From positions 13,626 through 77,625 of the forward strand of contig NZ_FNLO01000002.1 in NCBI RefSeq assembly GCF_900095735.1: DNA of 64,000 nt. Reading direction: 5' to 3'. The notes below the pieces were generated by a model that saw nothing but the letters and a program-made list of their open reading frames with translations, was not told where the DNA came from and searched no databases. The DNA comes from Chitinasiproducens palmae (GTDB lineage: Bacteria; Pseudomonadota; Gammaproteobacteria; Burkholderiales; Burkholderiaceae). Made by a program: the position numbers and the translations under genes. Positions 16,974-25,892 of the stretch are shown piece after piece; position 1 is the first letter of the stretch, and each line of letters opens with the position of its first letter.

Positions 16974-17669
16974 TCAGGCCAAGCTTTTCTCGAAAGCCTC
17001 TTGAGCGGGGGCATCGACCGGGCGCAGGCCGCGCGCCTTGTAGTAATGCGCATAGCGGTTGCAGAACGCATACACGCGCGCCAGCTCGTCCACCGCTTGC
17101 TGATGGAGGTCGACGCGCAGGTCGGTGCGAGGCAGCGCGTCGGACGCCGACACGATCAGCGCGGCCGAACGTTCGCCGAGCGGGTGGACGCCGTTGCTTT
17201 GGCCGCCGGCGTCGCGCCCTGCGGCCAGGGCGGCGAGCAGGCGAGCTTCCAGGACTTGCCCTGCGCCATCCTCGAAGCTGACCGCCATCGCTTGCACGAC
17301 GGGCTCGCCGGACAAGACATTGCCCATCGCGACGTAGCCGTCGCCGAGCCGATGCCCCGCCCAGCCGCGCGCGCCCGGACCGGTGTGACAGGACGCGCGG
17401 CCATCGCGCGACACGGTACCGATTTGGCGGTAGTCCGGATAATCGTCGTCTTCAAGCAGCGCTCGGGTGACCGATGCCGCCGAGAACCCCTGGCGCAGGA
17501 GCGACAGCGCAAGATCGTTGTTGACGTAGCGAACGAATGCCTGGCTCATCGTGACGCCAGCGCGGTCGTCGACGCCATGGCACCATTGGCCCACTGCCAC
17601 CGAGTACGTCGCGATGCCGATGCCGAAGCGGCCGGTGTCCGGGCAGCGCGCGATGATGCTGTAAGTCAT
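16974..17669 (-). CDS. DUF1028-family protein
   Basis: A 231-residue protein that starts directly with the conserved MTYSIIARCPDTGRFGIGIA block of DUF1028, an Ntn-hydrolase-like fold. Other family marks are VAVGQWCHG, VNNDLALSLL and the GNVLSGEPVVQAM segment. Members are often beside peptidase or amidase genes and some have been annotated as putative peptidases, without firm biochemistry. AGGAAA lies 9 bases before the start. It is followed upstream by the MHS transporter at 17825-19150 on the same strand, 155 bp away, so the pair may be one unit. Confidence 0.85.
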   Translation of the reverse strand: MTYSIIARCPDTGRFGIGIATYSVAVGQWCHGVDDRAGVTMSQAFVRYVNNDLALSLLRQGFSAASVTRALLEDDDYPDYRQIGTVSRDGRASCHTGPGARGWAGHRLGDGYVAMGNVLSGEPVVQAMAVSFEDGAGQVLEARLLAALAAGRDAGGQSNGVHPLGERSAALIVSASDALPRTDLRVDLHQQAVDELARVYAFCNRYAHYYKARGLRPVDAPAQEAFEKSLA

Positions 17670-17824
17670 GTCGGTCAGTTTCCTGTTGAAAATGCGATGC
17701 CGCTCGTCCAGGCTCGATCGTGCGGCAAGGCGGAGGTGAAAGGGTTGGGCGGCCGGGGCGTGGTGCCGTCGGCGTTGGAGCCGACCGTGGCAGGTTCACG
17801 GCCGCTTCGCGGCCATCTCGCGGT

Positions 17825-19150
17825 TTACTCGAATGCGACGGCAGGGCGTGGACCGCCAGTCTCGGGTAGCCACAGCAGCGAAAGCGACGTCAGGCCGGTA
17901 CACACGACGACATACCAGGCCGCCGGCATGATGTCGGAACTGATGCCGACAAAGTAGGTGGCGACAAATTGCGCGACCACGCCGGCGAGCGCCACGCCGA
18001 CGCTGTAGATGATCGCCATGCCCGTGGCACGCGCCTCGCGCGGAAAGAGTTCGGTCATCGAGCCGATTGCCGTCGCGCCGCCGAATGCCGCGACCGCCGC
18101 CAGGATGCCCTCGACCACCAGCAGTGTCGCCAGCGTAGGGACGTGCGCCAGCCAGACGAAGAGGGGCACCACCAGTGCGATCACGCACAGGCGCGACAGC
18201 AGGATCACCGGTTTGCGGCCGAACCGGTCGGCGACGAGGCCGCCCAGCGGGCTGACGACGAAGCCGGTCAGGCCGGTCACCACGCCGGCCAGCACTGCGT
18301 CGGCCTGCGCCATGCCGAGCGACTTCACGGCGATAATGGGCAACGAAAACAGGATGATGAAGTTGGCCGACGTGCCGCCAAAGGTGAGCACGGTGCCAGT
18401 AAGCAACGCTTTCGCGTGTTCGGCCATCGCGCGTAGCACCGAGCCGGTCGCTTCGGCAGCGCCTTCGTGACTGCCGTGATGAAGCGTTTCCATCAAGCGA
18501 ACGCGGATATAGATGCCGACCGGGGCGATGATCGTGCCGATCAGAAAGGGCAGGCGCCAGCCCCACGACTCCAGCGACGCGGGCGCAAGGCCGTAGGCCA
18601 GCGCCGCGCTGACCACGGCACCGAGCGCGATGCCGAGGCTTTGACTGGCGAACTGGAAGCTGCCAAAGTACGCGCGGCGTCGCTTGCCGGCGTACTCCAC
18701 CAGCAGCGCCGTCGACGCCCCCACTTCGCCACCCGCCGAGATGCCTTGCATGATCCGGGAGAGCAGGATCATGCAAGGCGCGAGCACGCCGATCTGCGCA
18801 TAGGTGGGGGCGAGGCCGATCATTGCCGAACTGATCGCCATCAGCGCCACGGTCAGTGTCATCGCGGCCTTGCGGCCGACGCGGTCCGCATAGATGCCGA
18901 TCAACACACCGCCAAGCGGGCGGAAGAAGTAGCCCACCGCGAACATCCCCGTCGACATGACCAACTGAAACAAGGGGCTCAGGCTGGGGAAGAACAGCTT
19001 GCCGAGCAGAATCGCGAAGAAGTTGTACGCGGTGAAGTCGAAAAATTCGAGCGCGTTGCCAAGCGTGGTGACAACGATCACTTCCGCGCCGGAAAGCGGG
19101 CGACGGTTGCCGGCGCGCGCGTTGGCGGCGAGGTCTGGGGTTGGGGTCAT
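17825..19150 (-). CDS. MFS transporter, MHS (metabolite:H+ symporter) family
   Basis: A 441-residue inner-membrane carrier with 12 predicted helices. MHS features are the N-terminal GNALEFFDFTAYNFFA motif, FFRPLGGVLIGIYADRVGRKAAM in the helix 2-3 loop, and SRIMQGISAGGEVGASTALLVEYA. The family imports organic acids and osmolytes such as shikimate, alpha-ketoglutarate, citrate or proline/betaine with protons. It is divergent from the LysR gene at 19295, with 144 bp between the starts, so that regulator is the likely controller. Confidence 0.9.
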   Translation of the reverse strand: MTPTPDLAANARAGNRRPLSGAEVIVVTTLGNALEFFDFTAYNFFAILLGKLFFPSLSPLFQLVMSTGMFAVGYFFRPLGGVLIGIYADRVGRKAAMTLTVALMAISSAMIGLAPTYAQIGVLAPCMILLSRIMQGISAGGEVGASTALLVEYAGKRRRAYFGSFQFASQSLGIALGAVVSAALAYGLAPASLESWGWRLPFLIGTIIAPVGIYIRVRLMETLHHGSHEGAAEATGSVLRAMAEHAKALLTGTVLTFGGTSANFIILFSLPIIAVKSLGMAQADAVLAGVVTGLTGFVVSPLGGLVADRFGRKPVILLSRLCVIALVVPLFVWLAHVPTLATLLVVEGILAAVAAFGGATAIGSMTELFPREARATGMAIIYSVGVALAGVVAQFVATYFVGISSDIMPAAWYVVVCTGLTSLSLLWLPETGGPRPAVAFE

Positions 19151-19294
19151 GGTCGGTGTTGCGTGTCTTGAGGACCGATCGGCCGGGGAGCGAGACGGTT
19201 GTCGCTTGCGAGGCGCCAGTTTTCGCGGTCAAAAACGGCTTTACAATCTGGAAATCGCCATGGGCAGCTTGGCTTTTTCCGAAGGATGCGTTCG

Positions 19295-20194
19295 ATGCGT
19301 GTCGATGTCGCCGATCTACGATTGTTCAGGGCGGTGGTCGAAGCCGGCAGCATGACGGCGGGCGCCGCACGCGTGCATCGCACGCTCGCCTCGGTAAGCG
19401 AACGCATCAAGCAGATGGAGGAAGACGTCGGCGTGCCGCTGCTCAGTCGCGGCCGCGGCGGCGTGACACCGACCGAGGCCGGTCGCGTGTTGCTGCACCA
19501 CGCGTCGAAGGTATTACGCCAGGTCGACTTCATGAACGACGACCTTGCACAATATACCTACCGGACGCGCAGCAACGTGCGCCTGCATGCGACCACCTAC
19601 GCCGTGCTCGAATTGCTGACACAGCCGATCAGCCGCTTCATCGTCGACTGTCCCGACGCCGACGTGACGGTCGAGGAACATCTGAGCGAGGACGTGATCC
19701 ACGCCGTCGGCAACGGCAGCGCCGAGATCGGCATTGTCGGTCACTTCGTGGATGCTGGCGGCCTGGAAACCTTGCCGCTGTGCTCGGATCGGCTGGTCGC
19801 GATCTCGGCCGCGTCGGCGTCGCTCGCCGCCAGCGGTCGCGTCCGCTTCGAGTCCTTGCTTGCTCACGACTTCGTCGGACTAGGACGGGCGAGCCGCTTG
19901 CAGGAGGTGTTCGAAGCGCATGCTCGCGAAATCGGACGCCCGCTGCGCCATCGCGTGCAGGCCCGAAATCTCGATGCCATCTGCGGCCTCGTGGCGGCAG
20001 GGGCAGGCATTGCAATCGTCCCGCAGCGCATCGCTCGGCGCTTCGCCGCGATGGGTCTGAACCAGGCGATGCTCGACGACGAGTGGGGGCGGTACGACGC
20101 GACGCTTTGCATCAAACGGCGCGCCGCCTTGTCATCCTCGGCGGAAACGCTTGTCGCCCATCTGCTCGCATGCGCCGGCGACACGGCTGCCTGA
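19295..20194 (+). CDS. LysR-family regulator
   Basis: A 299-residue LTTR. The N-terminal winged HTH (residues 1-60) reads DLRLFRAVVEAGSMTAGAARVHRTLASVSERIKQMEE in overlapping blocks, and the co-inducer domain runs from about 90 to 290. AAGGA lies 8 bases before ATG 19295, so the longer upstream frame was rejected. A TACAAT hexamer at 19242-19247 is a possible -10 box. It is divergent from the MHS transporter and DUF1028 genes and likely regulates them. Confidence 0.9.
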   Translation: MRVDVADLRLFRAVVEAGSMTAGAARVHRTLASVSERIKQMEEDVGVPLLSRGRGGVTPTEAGRVLLHHASKVLRQVDFMNDDLAQYTYRTRSNVRLHATTYAVLELLTQPISRFIVDCPDADVTVEEHLSEDVIHAVGNGSAEIGIVGHFVDAGGLETLPLCSDRLVAISAASASLAASGRVRFESLLAHDFVGLGRASRLQEVFEAHAREIGRPLRHRVQARNLDAICGLVAAGAGIAIVPQRIARRFAAMGLNQAMLDDEWGRYDATLCIKRRAALSSSAETLVAHLLACAGDTAA

Positions 20195-20290
20195 ACCGCC
20201 GGCGCGGACGCGACTGAACCAACGCGGCCGCATCCCGGTACTGGAAATCCAGGTCGCTCCGCGAAACGGCAGCACGAAAAGAGCAAAAAC

Positions 20291-20378
20291 GGAACGAACG
20301 CGGAACGAACGCGGAACGAACGCGGAACGAACGCGGAACGAACGCGGAACGAAAACGGAACGAAAACGGAACGAAAAC
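20291..20378. repeat. 11-bp tandem repeat, 8 units
   Basis: Five copies of GGAACGAACGC are followed by three of GGAACGAAAAC with no spacers. The array lies in the 298-bp gap between the converging ends of the LysR (20194) and XRE-cupin (20493) genes. An 11-bp unit shifts frame each time, so it is not coding. No terminator hairpin is visible beside it. Confidence 0.95.
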
Positions 20379-20447
20379 GCGCGACGCCCGACTGGCGGCA
20401 TCTGCATTGCCGCCGGCTTGCATGCCCTGCCCGACGTTGTCGGTCGC

Positions 20448-20495
20448 GCTGTTGTGTCCGCTGTTGTGTCCGCTGTTGCTTCCGCTGTTGCGTCA
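20448..20495. repeat. 12-bp tandem repeat, 4 units
   Basis: Four copies of GCTGTTGTGTCC, the last two diverged, run up to the stop codon of the XRE-cupin gene. Together with the 11-bp array it fills most of the gap between two converging genes. Confidence 0.85.
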
Positions 20496-21155
20496 GATCG
20501 CGCCAGGCCCACGCCCACCGGGCGCATCGACGCAACATACCAGCACTTCCGCGTCGGTCTTGCCGCGCGATAGATAGACGTGGCCGACCGCGCTGTCGAA
20601 ATAAAGGCTGTCGCCGGTCTTCAACGCGAAGTGTCGACCGTCTTCGAACAGTATCTGCAGTGCGCCGCCCAGAACGAAGACGAACTCCTCGCCGGCGTGG
20701 CGGATGTAGTCCGCGAAGTCTTCCAGCTTGCGGGCATGCACCCTGCCGCGCATCGGCACCATCCGCTTGCCGCTGAGCTCGGTCGCCAGCATGCCGTACG
20801 CGTAGTTCTGCGTGTCGTAGATCACCTGTGCGCCGGATGGCGTGAAGGTCGGCTCGATCGGCAACGTCGTGGCCTCCGCACGGCGGATGAACAACGCCGA
20901 CAGATCCAGCTCCAGCGCGTGCGCGAGCGCCGCGAGTTTGTCGTAGGTGAGGGTGATGTCGCCGCGCTCTGCCTTCGAGATGGTCGACAGCGCGATGCCG
21001 GAACGCTCGCTGACAGCCGCGAGCGTCAGCCGCCGCGCCCTGCGGACCGAGCGCAGACGCGCGCCCACCTTGCCCGGTTCGAGCGACAGTGTGTCCAGGC
21101 CTTGCGCGATGGACGCCGTTTGCTCCTGCTGCGGGGAAGCCACCGCTTTCTTCAT
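20493..21155 (-). CDS. XRE-family regulator with cupin sensor domain
   Basis: A 220-residue transcription factor of the HTH_3 plus cupin_2 class (SutR/PuuR-like). The HTH spans about residues 30-88 (LRSVRRARRLTLAAVSERSG, IALSTISKAERG). The cupin barrel spans about 130-212 with HAGEEFVFVLGGALQILFEDG and LKTGDSLYFDSAVGHVYL. Such proteins repress genes for polyamine, amino-acid or sulfur-compound use and bind a small ligand in the cupin. It is divergent from the MHS transporter at 21307. The operator-like repeat at 21162-21194 lies just before its own start, so it probably controls both directions. Confidence 0.9.
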   Translation of the reverse strand: MKKAVASPQQEQTASIAQGLDTLSLEPGKVGARLRSVRRARRLTLAAVSERSGIALSTISKAERGDITLTYDKLAALAHALELDLSALFIRRAEATTLPIEPTFTPSGAQVIYDTQNYAYGMLATELSGKRMVPMRGRVHARKLEDFADYIRHAGEEFVFVLGGALQILFEDGRHFALKTGDSLYFDSAVGHVYLSRGKTDAEVLVCCVDAPGGRGPGAI

Positions 21156-21161
21156 TTTGAT

Positions 21162-21194
21162 TTCTCTAATACGAGAATTGTTTTTTTCTCGTAT
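21162..21194. promoter_or_regulatory. Operator-like repeat for XRE-cupin regulator
   Basis: ATACGAGAA (21169-21177) and TTCTCGTAT (21186-21194) form a perfect 9-base inverted repeat with an 8-base centre. A further TTCTC half site at 21162-21166 makes a second dyad with the central GAGAA. The element lies 7-39 bp before the regulator start and about 110 bp before the divergent transporter start, where it could block both promoters. Confidence 0.7.
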
Positions 21195-21306
21195 ATGATA
21201 AGCCACGTCGTCTTGCGGGACCGCGCGGCGCGCGGTACTCGTTTTCGAACCGGCATGTTGCCTGACTGCCGGCCCCTGACCGTTCTCACTGAAACGGACC
21301 GACATC

Positions 21307-22593
21307 GTGTCGACACTCGCCATGCAACGAGCGGCTCCCTCGAAAACCCACGTGATCGCCGCGACCACATTGGGCACTGCGCTGGAATTTTACGACTTCT
21401 CGATCTACAGTTTCTTTGCGATTCAGATTGGCACGCTGTTTTTCTCCAGCGCCTCGCCGGTCAACCAGTTCCTGCTCTCGATTGGCGTATTCGGCGTGGG
21501 CTTCGTCGTACGGCCGTTGGGTGGCGTCATCATCGGCGCTTACGCGGATCGAGCGGGCCGCAAGAAGGCCATGGTGCTGACCATCATGCTGATGGCGCTG
21601 AGCTGCGCATTGATTGCGTTCGCGCCGACCTATGCCAGCGTCGGCATTCTCGCACCGGTGATCGTCGTGACCGCGCGCCTGATCCAGGGCTTCGCGGCGG
21701 GTGGGGAGTTCGGGCCTGGCACGACGCTGCTCGTCGAGTATGCGGACGACCGAAGCCGCGCTTTTTTTGCCAGTTGGAACTTCGCGGCGACCGCGCTCGG
21801 CCTGGCGCTCGGCGCGTTGGTCGCGACCCTTGTCAACGCGTCGCTGGACAAGCAGCAGGTGCTTGACTGGGGGTGGCGCATCCCGTTTCTGCTTGGCATC
21901 ATCGCCGCGCCTGTCGGAATGCTGATCCGTCGACGGCTGGAAGAGACCCTGAGCGAACCGTCCCAGAAGGCCGGCCACGGCGACGGTGCGCTCAAGCTCG
22001 CGTTGACGCGGCATCTGCGGCTGACGCTGCTCAGCACCTTCGCGGAATTGGGCGGCTCGGTATCGATCTACATCACCGCGTTCTTCCTGCCAAGCCATGC
22101 AGTGCGCGTGCTGCATCTGACGTCCACCGCTGCGGTCGCCTCCGGCGTGGTCAGCGCGCTGGTGCTGTTCATCTCGGCGCCGGTTGCCGGGCTGCTTGCC
22201 GACCGCTTTAGCCGCAAGCGCGTGTTGGTGATTGCCCGGGTCGCAATGCTCGCGCTGATCTATCCGGCGTTCATCTTGCTCGGCGCGCATCCGTCGCCGC
22301 TTGCGCTGTGTGTCGTATCGGGACTACTTGCGCTGCTCGTCACCGGTCAGATCGTGCCAGTCCTCGTGATGATCCCTGAACTGTTTCCGAAGCGTGTGCG
22401 CGCGACGGGTATCGCGCTTTCTTACGTCGTGAGCGCCTCGTTCTTCGGCGGCTTCTCGCCGTTCATTGCCGCCTGGTTGATCGAGCGCACGGGTAATCCG
22501 CTGGCGCCAGCCTGGTATGTCGCCGGCGCGTGCGCGATCTCGCTGCTGCCGTTGGCCTGGTTGCGCGACCGCACCGGCGAAGCGCTGGGCTGA
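21307..22593 (+). CDS. MFS transporter, MHS family
   Basis: A 428-residue carrier with 12 predicted helices. It has GTALEFYDFSIYSFFA at the start of helix 1, VRPLGGVIIGAYADRAGRKKAM in the helix 2-3 loop and ARLIQGFAAGGEFGPGTTLLVEYA. GTG 21307 is taken as start; ATG 21322 is an alternative and neither has a strong ribosome site. It is first in a unit with the amidase (31 bp later), RidA and DadA-like genes, so it probably imports an amide or an amino-acid-like substrate. Confidence 0.88.
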   Translation: MSTLAMQRAAPSKTHVIAATTLGTALEFYDFSIYSFFAIQIGTLFFSSASPVNQFLLSIGVFGVGFVVRPLGGVIIGAYADRAGRKKAMVLTIMLMALSCALIAFAPTYASVGILAPVIVVTARLIQGFAAGGEFGPGTTLLVEYADDRSRAFFASWNFAATALGLALGALVATLVNASLDKQQVLDWGWRIPFLLGIIAAPVGMLIRRRLEETLSEPSQKAGHGDGALKLALTRHLRLTLLSTFAELGGSVSIYITAFFLPSHAVRVLHLTSTAAVASGVVSALVLFISAPVAGLLADRFSRKRVLVIARVAMLALIYPAFILLGAHPSPLALCVVSGLLALLVTGQIVPVLVMIPELFPKRVRATGIALSYVVSASFFGGFSPFIAAWLIERTGNPLAPAWYVAGACAISLLPLAWLRDRTGEALG

Positions 22594-22623
22594 CCATCAA
22601 CGAATTGAAACGAGGCAAGAGTC

Positions 22624-24162
22624 ATGGACGATAAGGGCACGTTGGCCGAACGCTCGGCTGTCGAATTGCGCCGGCTGATCGGCACCCGCCAGATTTCCCC
22701 GGTCGAATTGCTGGACGCCTGCATCGCGCGCATCGAAGCGGTCAATCCGGCGGTCAACGCATTGGCCGCCACCGATTTCGATGCGGCGCGCGCGGCCGCG
22801 CGTCGGGCCGAGCAAGCCGTGATGGCCGGCGCGCCGTTGGGCCTGCTGCACGGTCTGCCGCTGGGCGTGAAGGATCTGGAAGATACCGCCGACCTGCTCA
22901 CGACCTATGGTTCGCCGATGGCGCGTGCCCATGTGCCGGGCAAGGATGTGGTGCTGGTCGAGCGCTTGCGCGCTGCCGGCGCGATCGTGACCGCAAAGAC
23001 CAACGTGCCGGAATTGGGCGCGGGCGCGAATACACGCAATCCAGTGTGGGGCGCCACCGGCAATCCCTTCGATCCGACGCGCAACGCCGGCGGCTCGTCC
23101 GGCGGTTCGGCGGTCGCGCTCGCGTGCGACATGCTGCCGGTTTGCACGGGTTCGGATACAGGCGGGTCGCTGCGCATTCCCGCCGCCAAATGCGGCGTGG
23201 TTGGTTTCCGGCCGTCACCGGGCCTGGTGCCGAACTCCCGGCGACGCCTCGGTTGGACGCCGATTTCGGTCGTGGGGCCGATGGGGCGCGACGTCGCCGA
23301 CACGGCGCTGCAACTCGCAGCCAGTGCCGGTCAGTCGACCGGCGACCCACTGAGCTATGCGGTCGATCCGCTGGCGTTCCTCGCCCTGGGCCGAGTCGAT
23401 CCTTCGACATTGCGCATCGCTTACACCGAAGACTTCGATTGCTGCGATGTCGACGACGATATTCGGCGCGTATTCAGAGAGCGGATCGCCGCGCTGTCGT
23501 CCCACGTCAGGACATGCGAAGCGGTGCGGTTCGACATGGGCGACGCGCATCGTTGCTTCGACGTGATCCGCGCGGAGAGTTTCGTCGCCGGACTGCGCGA
23601 TGCTTACGCGCGGGATCCGTCCGCGCTCGGTCCCAATACACGCGCCAATTACGAGATGGGTGCGGCGATGACCCTGGCCGACTGCGCGTGGGCGCAGGTC
23701 GAGCAGACGCGGCTGTTTCAACGTTTCCAGCAGGCCTTTCGGAATTACGATCTGATCCTTGCACCGACCACGCCGGTGTCGCCTTTTCCATGGACGTCGT
23801 TGTACGCCGACGAAGTGCAAGGGCGTCCGCAAGCCAACTACTATCGGTGGCTGGCGCTGACCTACGTGGTCACGCTGACCACGAACCCGGCGTTGTCCCT
23901 GCCTTGCGGCGTGGACGAGGCCAACATGCCGTTCGGGCTGCAAGTCGTCGGGCCGTACCGCGGTGACCAGCAGACGCTGGCTGCGGCTTATGCGTTGGAG
24001 CAGTTGTTCGCGTCGCTGCCAGGCTTGCAGCGACCACGGCCGGATCTCGACAGGTTGCGCGCGCCCAACCCGTCATTGACGTCCATCGTGACGGCAGCGC
24101 CGGTCCTCGATGCGCGCCGCGTGGACGGCGACGCCGCCGCGGACGGCACGTCGGCAGTCTGA
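22624..24162 (+). CDS. Amidase-signature-family amidase
   Basis: A 512-residue amidase. The catalytic triad is Lys83 (LGVKD), cis-Ser158 in NAGGSSGGSA and nucleophile Ser182 in GSDTGGSLRIPA; the spacing is the same as in fatty acid amide hydrolase. The domain covers about residues 12-490, with a short basic/acidic tail. It releases ammonia or an amine from a carboxamide in the cytoplasm. The gene follows the MHS carrier by 31 bp and precedes RidA by 25 bp, so the three are surely one transcript. GatA is excluded by the missing partner genes and context. Confidence 0.93.
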   Translation: MDDKGTLAERSAVELRRLIGTRQISPVELLDACIARIEAVNPAVNALAATDFDAARAAARRAEQAVMAGAPLGLLHGLPLGVKDLEDTADLLTTYGSPMARAHVPGKDVVLVERLRAAGAIVTAKTNVPELGAGANTRNPVWGATGNPFDPTRNAGGSSGGSAVALACDMLPVCTGSDTGGSLRIPAAKCGVVGFRPSPGLVPNSRRRLGWTPISVVGPMGRDVADTALQLAASAGQSTGDPLSYAVDPLAFLALGRVDPSTLRIAYTEDFDCCDVDDDIRRVFRERIAALSSHVRTCEAVRFDMGDAHRCFDVIRAESFVAGLRDAYARDPSALGPNTRANYEMGAAMTLADCAWAQVEQTRLFQRFQQAFRNYDLILAPTTPVSPFPWTSLYADEVQGRPQANYYRWLALTYVVTLTTNPALSLPCGVDEANMPFGLQVVGPYRGDQQTLAAAYALEQLFASLPGLQRPRPDLDRLRAPNPSLTSIVTAAPVLDARRVDGDAAADGTSAV

Positions 24163-24187
24163 CCTTTTTCCACACTACAGGTGCAAT

Positions 24188-24541
24188 ATGTCCGCTACCA
24201 TCCAACGTTTCCAGACTAACTCGCGCATGAGCCAGGTGGTGATCGCGAACGGTTTCGCGTTCCTTTCCGGCCAGGTTCCGGACACGGCCGGCGCGTCGAT
24301 CACGCAACAGACGCAGGAGGTGCTGGGCAAGATCGACGCGCTGCTGAAGGCGCACGGCATTGGCCACGACCGTTTGGTCTCCGCCAATGTCTGGCTCGGC
24401 GATGCATCCCAGTTCGGCGAATTCAACGCGGTGTGGGACGCGTGGGTGCCGGAGGGACAGGCGCCCACGCGCGCCTGCGTGCAATCGCCGTTGATGAAGC
24501 CGGGCTGCGACGTCGAGGTGGCGATCGTCGCGCTCGTCTGA
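24188..24541 (+). CDS. RidA/YjgF-family protein (second copy)
   Basis: A 117-residue RidA-family protein. It has RMSQVVIANGFAFLSGQVPD, a TQEVLGKIDALLKAHG helix, and the C-terminal block PTRACVQSPLMKPGCDVEVAIVALV. An Arg at residue 90 (TRACVQ) falls where the substrate-carboxylate Arg of active RidA deaminases lies. It would clear enamine/imine products, which fits the FAD amino-acid oxidoreductase encoded 55 bp downstream. The start codon at 24188 lies 25 bp after the amidase stop. Confidence 0.9.
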   Translation: MSATIQRFQTNSRMSQVVIANGFAFLSGQVPDTAGASITQQTQEVLGKIDALLKAHGIGHDRLVSANVWLGDASQFGEFNAVWDAWVPEGQAPTRACVQSPLMKPGCDVEVAIVALV

Positions 24542-24596
24542 AAACGTCGCGTCGCCGGGCCGGGCCCCGGCATCCCGTACTTCCAGGAAGCCAGTG

Positions 24597-25835
24597 ATGA
24601 AATACGATGTAGCGGTGCTGGGTGCCGGCATGGTCGGTGTGGCGAGTGCGATCCACCTGCAACGCCGTGGCCTGTCCGTTGTCCTGGTCGATCGGCGCGA
24701 GCCGGGTCTCGAAACATCGTTCGGCAATGCAGGCATCATCCAGCGTGAAGCGGTGCGGCCCTATGCGTGCCCACGCGCGCCCGGCGAGGTGCTCAGCGTG
24801 CTTGGCAATCGACGCTTGGACGTGCGCTACCACCCCGCTGACATGCCGGCGCTGGCACCGCGCCTGATGCGCTACTACCGCAATTCCGCGACGGGACGAT
24901 ATGCCGAGATCTGCGATGCATACGCGTCGCTCACCGCGCTGGCGCTCGACACTCACGCGACGCTGCTTCGCGACACCGAAGCGGATGCGCTCATCGAGCG
25001 CCGGGGCTTCCTGATGCTGATGCGAACCGCGGTCCGTCGCGACGAGGCATTCATCGAAGCGGACGAGGTCGCCGAACGCTTTGGCGTCACGCATCGGAAG
25101 CTCGACGGTGCCGAACTCGCCGCCCTCGAACCGGGCTTGGCGGGACGCCATGCCGGTGCCGTGCATTGGACGCAGCCCTGGACAGTACGCGACCCCGGTG
25201 CGCTCGTGCGCGCCTACGCGCAACTGTTCCTGCGTGAAGGTGGACGGTTCGTCCATGGCGACGCCGCCACCTTGAGGCGTGGCGCGAACTGGGAAGTCGC
25301 GACGTTCGAGGGCGATGCGCTGCGCGCCGATCGCGCGGTGATAGCGCTCGGACCGTGGTCGCCGTCCTTGACGCGCCGCTTCGGGTACGCGCCGTCGCTG
25401 TTCGTCAAGCGCGGCTACCACATGCATTACGCGCCGCTGCCGGAGCGTCGACTCGGGCACTGGATCCTGGACGCCGAACGCGGTTACCTGATCGCGCCGA
25501 TGCAACGCGGCGTGCGGCTCACGACCGGCGCCGAACTGGCCGCTATCGAAAGCCCGGCCACCCCGCTGCAGCTCGACGCCGCCGAGCGGGTGGCCCGGCA
25601 GGTGTTCCCGCTCGGCGAGCGTGTCGACGAGATGCCATGGAAAGGCAATCGCCCGTGCATGGCCGACATGCTGCCGGTCATCGGTGAGTTGCCGGGCCAC
25701 GCCGGGTTGTGGGCGGCCTTCGGGCACGGTCATCAAGGCTTCACGCTGGGACCCGCGACCGGGGAGCTGCTCGCGGCAGCGATGCAAGGCGAGCGGACCG
25801 CGGTCGACATCACGCCGTTCGCCGTGCGGCGGTAG
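24597..25835 (+). CDS. DadA-type FAD-dependent amino-acid oxidoreductase
   Basis: A 412-residue DAO-fold flavoenzyme. The FAD site GAGMVGVASAIHLQRRG is at residues 9-25, and the family motif SFGNAGIIQREAV follows near residue 42. The C-terminal motif GHGHQGFTLGPATGELLA matches DadA-like D-amino-acid dehydrogenases, which oxidise an amino acid to an imino acid and feed electrons to the respiratory chain. AGGAAG lies 6 bases before ATG 24597. Made from the same unit as the amidase and RidA, it suggests amide to amino acid to imine to keto acid (inference). Confidence 0.9.
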   Translation: MKYDVAVLGAGMVGVASAIHLQRRGLSVVLVDRREPGLETSFGNAGIIQREAVRPYACPRAPGEVLSVLGNRRLDVRYHPADMPALAPRLMRYYRNSATGRYAEICDAYASLTALALDTHATLLRDTEADALIERRGFLMLMRTAVRRDEAFIEADEVAERFGVTHRKLDGAELAALEPGLAGRHAGAVHWTQPWTVRDPGALVRAYAQLFLREGGRFVHGDAATLRRGANWEVATFEGDALRADRAVIALGPWSPSLTRRFGYAPSLFVKRGYHMHYAPLPERRLGHWILDAERGYLIAPMQRGVRLTTGAELAAIESPATPLQLDAAERVARQVFPLGERVDEMPWKGNRPCMADMLPVIGELPGHAGLWAAFGHGHQGFTLGPATGELLAAAMQGERTAVDITPFAVRR

Positions 25836-25892
25836 TGGCTGGCGACCGACGTTCGGCGGCCGACGCGCAGGCCAACGGACCTTCGTTGATCA

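Noticed and set aside
20291-20378. CRISPR array
   Set aside because: Units are 11 bp and contiguous with no spacers, and no cas gene is present.
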